Shown here: one piece after another, positions 1-9,983 of the stretch | Numbering within the stretch: position 1 is the stretch's first letter | How the letters are laid out: each line of letters begins with the position of its first letter | NCBI GenBank assembly: GCA_021397835.1 | Contig: JAJFZO010000476.1 | Span: 558,001 to 622,000 of the forward strand | Length of the DNA stretch: 64,000 bases | Direction: 5' to 3' | From: Moringa oleifera | Taxonomy: Eukaryota > Streptophyta > Magnoliopsida > Brassicales > Moringaceae | Translations under genes and position numbers: made by a program | The notes under the pieces: generated by a model | What the model saw: only the letters and a program-made list of their open reading frames with translations | What the model was told of the DNA's origin: nothing | The model's database searches: none

Positions 1-2928
1 AATCATTTATATTAAAGTTTGATTTGATACCAAATTAATAAACATTTAATTTACTATTTTTTAAACATAAATATTTTGATTAATAAAACAAAATAAATAT
101 TAAAATTTTTAATAATTTTTACATTATTTAAAATTACAAAAATATTATTTACATTTAAAAAAAAAAACAACACAAATTCAACGGATAAGTTAAATCGTGT
201 ATACATATGGATTGTAGATAGTCAGCGACAAACTCCCGGGCGCCCGACTCCAAGGTCACACCATGACCTTATAGAAGTTTCCTTATGATATTTTACCAAT
301 TAATTTGAGCCTCCAACCATGTTGCCTCTCCTAATATTTTAGGTCCCTTTATGTATTCTAGGATGTAAGCGCCTGCGTCATGTGGTGTTATAGTATTTCT
401 ACTATCCCAAGAATGTATAGTAATGAAGAAACCAAAATTTTCCAAATAAGAGAAACAAAAATCACTAATTTTTTTCAACAGGTAGATAATCAAATCTAGC
501 TCTCATAATTAACTATATTTCTCACTTTTTATAGTATTGTGTTTTTTTTTTCTGGTTTTGTAATAATAAGATTTTGATCTTTAATGAACATGAACTCTTA
601 CACGTGATTATATGATCATCTAATAAATGAAGTATTAAATTGGCTTGTCTTCTATTGGAGTTAGAACGTTTCTATCACGGGTTTCGTATAAAATCTGACA
701 TAGCAGAAAATCATGTTTATGTATTTATCTTATATACTTGTTTGTGAGTGTTAAAAAAATTATAATATGTGATAATTTAACAAAATTAATATTTAAATTT
801 TTGTAAATTAATATGTGATTTTGTATTTATATATGATCATTTAATAAATTTAATATAATTTTTATAAATATTAATGATTTTAAGTATACGATATGTGCAT
901 ATAATTTTTATTTGCGTAATTATTAATTATTAAAAATAAATAAAATATTTGTTTGCATCTCTTTAAATATTTATATTACATAAAAAAATTAATTTTAAAA
1001 TTAATTTTATTTATTTTGATAATATTTTTGAAAAAAATTAAAACAATTATATATATATAAATAAAAAAATCTTATCAAAAAATTGTATCGTTTAACAGTA
1101 AATACATATGCTTCCATTAGGCAACAATAACGGTATGGTGCTTCGTTGTCTTGATGAGGTAAAGACCATTTGGAGGTCACATGAAGAGGCTGCGGACGGG
1201 AAACATGCATTGTTGTGTATATTACTGGAAGGGAACAAATCTCTCTCTCTCTCTAACAGCACGTCCCTATGTGATGTAACACCGCACATGCACGTACAGA
1301 CAACTATGCGTCTTTATAATTAAAGATATATTACATGTCTTTGACTTTTTTTAATTTACTTCTTCTTTTAATATCTTTAATTCACATATATATATATATA
1401 AAATCTCTTTCAATTTAATAAATTTTAAAATTTATATACATTTATGTATTTACGAAGAGACGTAGATATTCAATACAAGTCATTCCTAAAAGATCTTATC
1501 CACAAAGTTAAAGTACCCATCAATATGTGTTGAATTTAAATTTTCTTTTTATTTAGGTTAGCGTTGATCTTTTGATAATATGATAACATGTAATAATTTA
1601 ATAAAATTATTAATTATTTTTTATATTAATATAATAAAATAATAAAATATATTTTTAATATTTTAATAAAAATTTTTGTTATATTTTTAATATAACAAAA
1701 AATTGATTATATATATATATATATATCTTATGCATTAATGTTTGTTTGTTAAAATACTATGCGGCTAGTGGCTTAGTGCGATTCTAACATGTGGATGATT
1801 TTACGCGAACATGCTTGTCACCATACATGAGTATATATGCAACTTGGGAGAAACAGATGAACTTGCCAAAAGGTCGTTGAACTAAACATATGCTTTATCG
1901 CCCTAATTAATATTCATTCAACTTGGGATAGCTAGAGATCAAAATTATCAAAATCATGTCGGACCGTTCGAATTTAAGTTCCAAAGATTAATGCTATCTG
2001 TTGTTGACTACCATATATATTGAATTAATTAAATAATCTTTTTGACTTACCTTTTTTTTTTCTTTGTCTTCTTTTATTTTGTTAATAGATTTAATGCACA
2101 TATAATTAAATAGTAATGTTGGACTGATTTTATTATATGTCATGTGCGGCATTAATTAATTTAATATTTATCATATTAACTTGATAAACTTTGAAAAAGA
2201 AAAACTTTTTATTTTTCATTCAAATAATTAATAAAAAATCAAATTTAACTTAACTTATTAAAATTTTGATTTCAAATAAAGAAACTTATTATTGAACAGC
2301 ATGAATAATTGTACGATGACAAATTATTTGAAATCCCTTAATTTGGCTTATAATTTGCTGCTTAAAGCCTATGGGTAAGCCGGAATCCTGGGAAAACATA
2401 TGTGGCATGGACCGGGCCCCTCTATCTTCTATTTTTATTTTTTATTTTAATATTACATTAATAAATATTTAAATTATATATTAATTTAAATTTTGTTAAA
2501 TAATGATATAAAATAATTCAATAAAATTAATAATAATTTTTTATATTTGTATATTAATATAATAAATTAAAATCTTATTTTAACTTTTTTTATAAAAAAC
2601 TCAACACTAAATCATAACAATTGAAAATTTTTACCTAATAAAGAAAATTTTGAAGATAATTAAAACAGTGACCAATAAAGACACTTGGAGACCCCAAGCC
2701 TATATTTGTCCTGTTGGGGCAGAGAGAGCTGAGACGAGTAGAGACGCCTCTTTGGTTTTCCACTGTTCCTTAATTTGTCATAAAACCAATTACACCTGCT
2801 CTTTGCTCCGATCCTTGGCTTCCATGTCCTAATATTCTCTACCGAGCTCGAACGAGCAATCAGCTTCGACCATTCTCATCGTCGCAAGCATTCACATCAT
2901 CGCTCTCTATAGATATAATATACAACGA
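1..2928. other. AT-rich intergenic region
   Basis: This stretch lies upstream of the ERF gene and is mostly A/T runs and (TA)n tracts. Two less AT-rich islands stand out, about 180-480 and 1090-1320. Each has a short open frame (about 66 aa on the minus strand in the first, 65-71 aa on either strand in the second). I recognise no domain or splice structure in them, so I do not call genes. A CACGTG G-box is at 601-606. A hairpin-like AT-rich repeat (about 855-1075) is listed separately. The last 250 bases or so, about 2680-2928, become less AT-rich and probably hold the ERF promoter and 5' UTR. Confidence 0.6.
855..1075. repeat. Foldback AT-rich MITE-like element, copy 1 (degenerate)
   Basis: The left arm (about 855-950) contains TATGTGCATATAATTTTTA and ends in AAATAAATAAAATATTT. 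The right arm (about 1000-1060) carries the reverse complement of the inner part (ATTTTATTTATTTTGATAAT). The same words recur at 9006-9385 and 26625-26945, so I treat the three as one family. This copy is the most eroded, and its ends are only approximate. Confidence 0.4.
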
Positions 2929-5290
2929 GTGGGATTTCGATCTTATTTGCGATTAATTAAGGTGGATCGAAGGCATGGAAAGCGGCCACTTCCACCGGAA
3001 GCGTCGGAGGAGAAAGGTGAGGAGCAACGCACCGAGTTCGCTTCCCATGTGTCTTCTAATTGGTCGGAAGCAGACGTGTCTGCTATGGTTTCAGCCCTCT
3101 CGCAAGTGATTAGAACCGGCGACGGCAACCAAAGTGTGGCTCCACAATCAGCCCCCTTTGCGCACTCGTCGCAGCCGCCGGTGAAACAAGAGCCCGACCA
3201 ATCTCAACTTGCACCAGATCATCAAGGTAACCTTGACTATCACCTTGCTTTTAAGGTTTATTTATACTCGACAAGACATATAGGTTGGTAATTACGTGTT
3301 CGATTTGTTTTAGATTGAAGGAACAGTACTGGTTTCAAAGTTTTCTGCTGTCTCGTTTAGTTCATTTTGCTTGCCGCATGCCTCTCTTGTCAAAGGTGTC
3401 CCGATCTATCTCTATCCCGAATGTTTTTCTCCTTTTCTTTTTTTCTTCGGTTGAAAATCTTCTCTTCGACAAAGGGAAAAAGAAAAAAAGAAAGAAACAC
3501 TTAGAGAGAGAGAGAGAGAGAGAGGAGGGGGAGGAGAAGGAGATGGACTAAAGAAAGATAAAAGAGAGACTTACCTGTCTTGGCAATCAATTTACCATAA
3601 CTGGGCGAGATGCAGATGGAAGATGGAGAGAGTTTTAGGGTTATAGCCGCATCCAAGTTCAATGCATCTTACTTTCCGTAAAGAAGTCTCTCTCTTTCGC
3701 TTTAAAATTGAAATCATTGTATTCTACTGTGTGAACGAACACATCCTTTCAAAGGGAGTTTTTCCATTTTCAGCCACGACAACACGCATGTTTTTCTGTC
3801 ATTTTAACAATACAGCATTTTCTATTGTGTTTTCTTACCAAACAAATATATCATCAGGCTTCTTGTGGTGATCACTATCATATGTACTCTTCTAACTAAC
3901 AGCAACATGAAGGGTTAAGGATCTTTCCTGTCCATTGTTATGATTCCATTTCGGTCTGCCTTTGACCATGGACCTTATCTTTTCGATCAATGGGTTTTTT
4001 ATTACATTTCTGTAACATCTTGAAAGCGACTTCCGATTTGCTGGCTAATGTTACACCGCTCGCTTGAATTCAAGTTTCTTAGAGGACTTGAACTAGTTCC
4101 CATGGCTCTATGGCCTTTCTGATTAACTTTAAAAACTTTCTGGATAGCTACTTGATTGTTAATAATGAACATGACAAAGAAAAGGTAATCAGAATTGTGT
4201 TATCTAATGAAACCATTCAAGTGTATATCAGGCATGCGTTTGTCATTCTTTCTTAATGCATTTTTCTGCTTCTTGTCCAATTCAGAGCTTTAGGAAAACA
4301 CTTGAGTCCATAAGTACATTGATTTCTCATTATATTAAAGTGGCAATGAACTGTGTTCTTCATGGTCCTCTTTTGATGATAGACCGACATTAATTTGGCA
4401 GAGTAGGGGCACTAGGGCAGAAAAGAAGATTAGGTTTCATCATAAAGTTAGGACTTCAATTTACTTTGAACTACTCATTAGGCCATATTTTATATTTTAC
4501 GGCATAGTGCCACAGATGTCCCACCATACTTCTAGCTTTGTTATATTTCCTGTCTATGACGTGCGTGCATGGAAACTGCATCCTATATGCTATAGAGAAA
4601 TGGTGGAACCGGCTGGAAACCAGGAGTTTTCCATTCATCAAAATCTTTTTAATTACACATGATATCTGATAAAAATTTCTGTCTGTCTGTCTGTCTGAAT
4701 GATTCTGAAGAGCTTTAAGTCCATGTCCCTAGGCAGCGGTTCTTTGATCTCATGCATGTTAATCTGTTTGTGAAGATCCATCAAGGAGACGCCATTATCG
4801 AGGAGTAAGGCAAAGACCTTGGGGCAAATGGGCTGCTGAGATTCGTGACCCTAAGAAGGCAGCTCGAGTTTGGCTAGGCACTTTCGAGACGGCGGAGGAT
4901 GCTGCCCTTGCATATGATAAAGCGGCTCTTAAGTTCAAAGGCACCAAGGCTAAGCTGAATTTTCCTGAACGAGTTCAAGGGGATACTCAGCTTAGCAGTG
5001 CCACCAGCTCCAGAGGCTCTACTGCCGTCTTGCCTCAGGAAAACCCGAGGCCAGTACAAGCAGCTACTCAATCCTGGTCAGAAGATTCTTACCAGGATTT
5101 ACTTCAGTATGCACAGATTCTCACCAGCAGTACTGATGATGATTTATCTCACTATGCTTCCAATCTCTTCAGTCAGCAACCTCTTCTTCCACATTTCTCG
5201 TCCACGTCGTCGTCATCCCCCACCTCATCACAGCACCGCCACCAGCAACACCAACAGCACCGGAAGGACTTCGATGACCCGAGCCAGTAG
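2929..5290 (+). CDS. AP2/ERF transcription factor, ERF group X (ABR1/RAP2.6/ERF110-like)
   Basis: Nuclear DNA-binding protein expected to bind GCC-box-like promoter elements in stress, wound or hormone responses. Two exons: up to 3226, and 4776-5290 (phase 1 junction, codon GAT). Exon 2 opens directly with the AP2 domain: [20 protein letters not shown], then [19 protein letters not shown] and [13 protein letters not shown]. The Ala and Asp typical of the ERF (not DREB) type are present. The N-terminal part holds the [10 protein letters not shown] motif usual in group X, and the C-terminal half is rich in Ser, Gln and His. The single intron before the AP2 domain also fits this group. Oddity: the frame is open upstream to 2833 but has no ATG before 3085. 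The stated start is only a GTG at 2929, and the codon before [13 protein letters not shown] is AGG. The true first exon or start is therefore uncertain. Family assignment is secure; the exact orthologue is not. Confidence 0.88.
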
Positions 5291-6614
5291 AGTATTTTGG
5301 GAAGAACGTGGGATAATAATTACTCTATGATTTGGTAACTTGGAGCTATGTGTAGTCGTTTGTTGTCATAGGTGCCTTGGCTCCCCTTATTTGATTTGCA
5401 TCACGATCATCATCAACAAGAACGACTGTTTAGGCACAAGAGCTTCTGTTTTTTTTTTTTTTTTTTTCTTTTCATGGCAATTAAGAAGCTGATTATGGAT
5501 TGTTAATTGTTTTTTGGAGAACGAAGATTAAGGACATTGATGCCCTCTAGTAGAGAGGATTGACTACGTGATTTTCTTCTTGGAGCAATATTGGCATCAT
5601 CATTAATTCTCCAAAATCGTCTGTTATTCCTGCTTTAATATTCCCTTCCCTGATTGGAACAACTGCATCTTCTTTAGTTTTCAAGAGTTACATGTGATGG
5701 CAGCAAGTAAGATGTAAGCTGTGTTTGTTTCCTGAGAAACGCATTGGAAAAGAACAACAAGGAAACTCATGTAAACTCGGATTAAAAGCATATGAAAATA
5801 TATATTAGGTTAAAGTCATGCCTTTCTTTCTTCTTAACCATACGATTTCTGACTCGAAGGCATCAACTTCAAAGCAACTTCATGGTTTCATGACCAGTCA
5901 TGGGTTCCACAGGCAAAGTCCGTTAGATTACACCAAAGACTTTTTTTTTCAAAGGAGATGGTCACCCTACCGATATATAATTCAAAGTTTTATCTAATCT
6001 TTTTGATTAATTCCCTTTTGAATATTTATCTCTTCCTTTAACTTTGACAACTTCTGCAAAAGTTGGCAGCCAAGCAACTTGCCTTTCTTCAACTCTATCC
6101 TAAAGAAAAAGCAAAAAAATGCACAAATTCTTTAAGCCGTGTAGGTTTACACTATATAAGTTATTTTAATTTCTATTCGTACTGATCATCGGTTTTGATT
6201 TCACCAGATGCAAAAGGATAACAGCAAATAACTTGATTTTACACACCCGCAATCAAGTCTAACATCGATAATATTTTAAGATGATGATAATTTTTTTTAA
6301 AAAAAATTCTGTGCATAAAAGAAAAAAATTCATGGTTTCAAATGACACAATTCTTGAAACAAATTATAAGATTTTTTTTAATTTTGAAAATTCTTCACAA
6401 CAAAAATATTTTTTTATAATTTACTATGTTAAAAATTAAAATATATAAAATTTTAATCTATCAATTTTATTAAATTATCACATATGATCAATATCTCATT
6501 GAAAAAACAAGCAGATCATCAGCAGAGAATTTTGATCTGAAAAAAAGGAAATGATTATACTTCATTTGGTGTTATTTGAAGCAAAAGTTAGGAGATGATG
6601 ATTGGCATGCATGC

Positions 6615-6690
6615 TTTGTGACAGCCTAATGGTTATATCATTAGATTATAAATCTTGGTCGTTTTCACATTTTCGAATCAAATCGGAATC
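6615..6690 (+). repeat. Possible tRNA-derived SINE or tRNA pseudogene head
   Basis: The segment resembles a degenerate tRNA. A perfect hairpin CTAATG-GTTATAT-CATTAG (6626-6644) sits where a D arm would be. It overlaps AGCCTAATGG, close to the polymerase III A box. TTTTCGAATCA (6670-6680) resembles the B box GGTTCGANTCC at a normal distance. The anticodon and T stems do not pair well, so it is not a functional tRNA. This is an inference from pattern only. Confidence 0.25.
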
Positions 6691-7009
6691 GAAAAAATCA
6701 CGGGTGCTGTCATCTCAAATGCTAAAGAACCGAATATTTGGTGGCATTACGAATGCGGCTTCAACCAGTCTATCAATGTATATGAACCATGCCTATCAAA
6801 TATTGGTTGCGCATATATGGAAAACATCATTGACATCTCTCTCTTTCACTTGGTTTGGTATTTTATGTTGATTTGAATTATGTTCTTTTTTGAAAAACAA
6901 AAATATTAATTTTTATAATAAATTATAAAAAAATAGATAAAACTTAATATGTTATCAATCAAATTTTAATGTTTTAAAAGTGACAAATTGAATCTTAATC
7001 TATTAATTT

Positions 7010-7385
7010 AGTTCAAATTAGATCTCAATTAAAATGGTTATGAAAAATTAATAATATTTTTATTGTTAAAATGTCTTAAAAATAATTCAAATATTATTTT
7101 GAATTCATTTCTCAAATTTCAATAATTTTTAATTCAAGATCTATTTTTTTATGTTTTTTTTTTCCAAATTTTGATAGTATAAATTTAAAAGAATATATTT
7201 TTCAGTATTTATAAAATTTTGAAACTTTTTGTGATGGTAACTTGAATATTTCTTTAAATTTATAAAAATTTTTAAGTTAAAATTCATTGTATAAGATCTT
7301 CAATTTGAATATATTTAATTTTTAATAAAGTATAATTTAATTTAAATTAAAAAATAGAATTTAATTTATTATTTCTTAAATATAA
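7010..7385 (+). repeat. Dispersed AT-rich repeat family A, copy
   Basis: Shares an ordered series of words with segments near 8195-8480, 20615-20985, 45650-46075 and 57125-57480. They are ATTTTTATTGTTAAAAT, then a block rich in TTTTTAATTC, then TTTTTGTGATGGTAACTTGA, then GTTAAAATTCATTGTATAA, then CAATTTGAATAT. Word order is kept while bases diverge, as expected for old non-coding transposon copies. No coding capacity is visible. Confidence 0.5.
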
Positions 7386-8194
7386 GAGTTTGTTTGATAA
7401 TATAAAGTAAATGAAAAAATTTTATGAGATATGTATCCTTAATTTTTTGTTCTTTATTAAAAAATAAGCATAATCAAATTAATATATTTTATTTTATAAA
7501 ATTTATTTCATATTTAGTGTCTCTCTTATAAATTAATCATAATAAATGAAAAAAAGAAGGTATTAGTTATAGATTTGAAATTTATGAAACTGGTTTGATT
7601 TTGCGTTGTGGGTGGCAATGATATGATACTGATGATGATGATGACGACCTTTAAGGATTACGCATGCACAAGCAGCAGTGGGCCTTTGGCCACTTGCTCT
7701 AGAAAGCCGACTCCGGTGGGCCCATACTTCTTCGTCCAAAAGCCCATCGCATCGGAAAGTAGATTTTGAGTTCAAAACGCAAGATCTCGCTACCCGACAA
7801 AATAAAGAGAAGCTTCTTTTTCCAACGTTTTTATTTTTTTTCAAATTTTTATTGATTAATTAATTATTTATAATATCGGGGACAGAAGGCGCGTGAATTA
7901 TTATGACGTGTGCGCTCTCATGGCCCAAGTGCATGAAGGGAGCCATTTCATTTCCTTCGATAATAGAAGCAGGAGAGTGGGTGGGGGACCGGTCTCTGAG
8001 GGTGACGTGGCACTAGTGCGCTTTCGGCTTCCATGTCAAATTTTGCGGCTCTGCAGTCTTTGCCTATGTATTAATAGTCTCCAAGTACAATTATGCTCAA
8101 TATTGAACTGACACTTCTTTTTTTAAAATAAAATAATAAGTAAATAGAAAAATTAAAAATTATTAAAAATTGTATTATAATTTTTAATTTGGAA

Positions 8195-8480
8195 CTGATT
8201 GTTTCAATTTTTTAATATTTTAATTTAATGTTATTTATATTTCGATTCAAATAATTATAAAAATAAATAATTTATTGTTATTAAAATAACTTGAATAAAT
8301 TATATATTCCACAATAATTTTCCATTCATAAAATTATTTTTGTATGAAATTTTTAAGATTTTAATGCTGTAAAATCTGAAAATATTTTTTAATATTATAA
8401 AAAATTTATTAACTTGATACTTTATTTTTTATATTAATAAATAACTAAATTAAAATTCATTATACAAATTTTTGAGAAAA
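8195..8480 (+). repeat. Dispersed AT-rich repeat family A, diverged copy
   Basis: Contains TTATTGTTATTAAAATAACT, then TTCATAAAATTATTTTTGTA, then TTAAAATTCATTATACAAAT, in the same order as the copy at 7010-7385. Divergence is high and the ends are approximate. Confidence 0.35.
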
Positions 8481-9005
8481 TATAAGTTAAATTATTAAAA
8501 ATATAATTAAAATAATCATATTTTAAAATTTAAATTTAAAAATATAATTTATGTATAATTTAAGATTTATCTTAAAATAATTTTACAGTCAAAAAGATAT
8601 ATGTGGCGCATGCAGATGAGATGAAGGGTGGCGTGGGTCTTTTTTTTGGTTCTTTTCGCATCGTGCTGTTGGAGTGCTGGGAGTAGAGGTGATAGCTTCT
8701 CCCGTGCAAGAAAGGGCGGTGACAATATAAAAGAGAGCATCTTTGGACTTTAATCATGCCGCTATTTCTTCGGCTCCCCTTTGAATTTATGCAGAGTTTG
8801 GATTGTCAAATCATGCCCTTCCGATTATATTTTACTCAGATTCTGCGAAAATTTATATTAAATTATACTCAGATTTAAGCATGCCATCATTGATTTGACC
8901 ATTATAATTATATTTTTAATATTTATTTTATTTTTTATTAATTACATAAAAACATATATTTTACTCATTATTTTAAAAATAAAATATAAAAAATTATAAT
9001 TATTT

Positions 9006-9385
9006 AAAATTATATTTTTATTAAATTTTTAATTATAAAATTTTAATTTATATTTTTATTAACATTAACTATTTTATATATGCATGATGTTTATATAATT
9101 TTTATTTATAAAATTATTTTGATATATTTTAAAATATTATTAAAATAAATAAAATATTTTTATATTAAATTTAATAAAAATTTACAAATATAAATATTTA
9201 AAAATAAAATAAAAAATATTTTATTTATTTTAATAATATTTTAAATAATACTATGATATTTGAACAAGTAAAAATCATATGCACATCAATATTTGTACAT
9301 AAAATTATTAATATTAATAAAAATTATAAATATAAAATTTAATTAAAATATAAATTTTAAATAAATATAATTTTTTATGTAAGTC
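9006..9385. repeat. Foldback AT-rich MITE-like element, copy 2 (best preserved)
   Basis: Two long inverted arms (about 9006-9162 and 9210-9385) face each other across about 50 bases. ATTATTAAAATAAATAAAAT in the left arm is exactly reversed as ATTTTATTTATTTTAATAAT in the right. Further out, TTTTTATTAACATTAA pairs with TTAATATTAATAAAAA, and the outer ends pair as AAAATTATATTTTTATT against AAATATAATTTTTT. The middle of the arms has diverged. No ORF is present. A structure like this could give a long hairpin RNA if transcribed. Confidence 0.6.
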
Positions 9386-9983
9386 TGGAATTAAACCATA
9401 AACAAAATATGTATCTTTTTTGTATAATTAACATTTTTTTTTTCATATATCATTGATCTAAACTTGTTTGATCCATTTAAGTTAATATCTTATATTTAAA
9501 ATTTTCATTATTTAAATTTATGAATAATTTTAATTATATTAATTTTCTTTAAAAATTAATATAACTCAATCCAAGAAAATATAAAATTTCCTCTAATATG
9601 TTTTCTAATCGCTGGATCTTATCATATATGAGTTATTCAGGTCCATTTAATAGCTTCAGAAATGATCTCAAGCCCAAATCGGAGGATATTGAAGCGGATT
9701 CCAGGCTGTGATTATCTAGGCCTAGAAGGCCTGAGCCCGATCAGCAACAGATTGTGAGCCGTTGCGAACCTTATGGGTCGGGGTAAACATAAACGTGGCC
9801 CATTTTAGTCGACATGGCTGCAATTTTCAGCCAGTGAATGTCGTCCTCTACCCATCGATGTCTTGCTGTTCTGATTACGGTGATAATCTAATGCACCAAT
9901 GAGCTTGACACTTAATCCAGAATCTGGAAACAACGCGGGCCATTAGTAAAGTAGTAGTAGCTCATGTATTGGGTCAGTGGAAA

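Larger units (their letters stand above)
5291..9983. other. Intergenic region with repeats and unassigned islands
   Basis: After the ERF 3' UTR (roughly to 5800) this is AT-rich DNA with repeat copies that are listed separately. Two less AT-rich islands carry no recognisable gene. One, about 7600-8110, contains a palindromic TGGGCCCA (7717-7724). The other is about 8590-8800. The last 350 bases before the DUF2301 gene are GC-richer and contain GGCCCA (9797-9802), a site II-type element common in promoters of organelle-related genes, about 180 bases before the ATG. Confidence 0.55.

Noticed and set aside
293..493. 66-aa minus-strand open frame with plausible protein composition
   Set aside because: No ATG context, splice partner or recognisable domain. 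Kept only as a note in the intergenic entry.
1092..1323. Overlapping 65-71 aa frames on both strands in a GC-richer island
   Set aside because: Mutually overlapping shadows including a CT microsatellite, with no family resemblance.
2975..3110. ATG at 2975 as start of the ERF protein
   Set aside because: It is out of frame with the AP2 domain and ends in a stop after about 44 codons.
6602..6876. 89-aa and 73-aa open frames
   Set aside because: No domain; they overlap the possible SINE head and AT-rich sequence.
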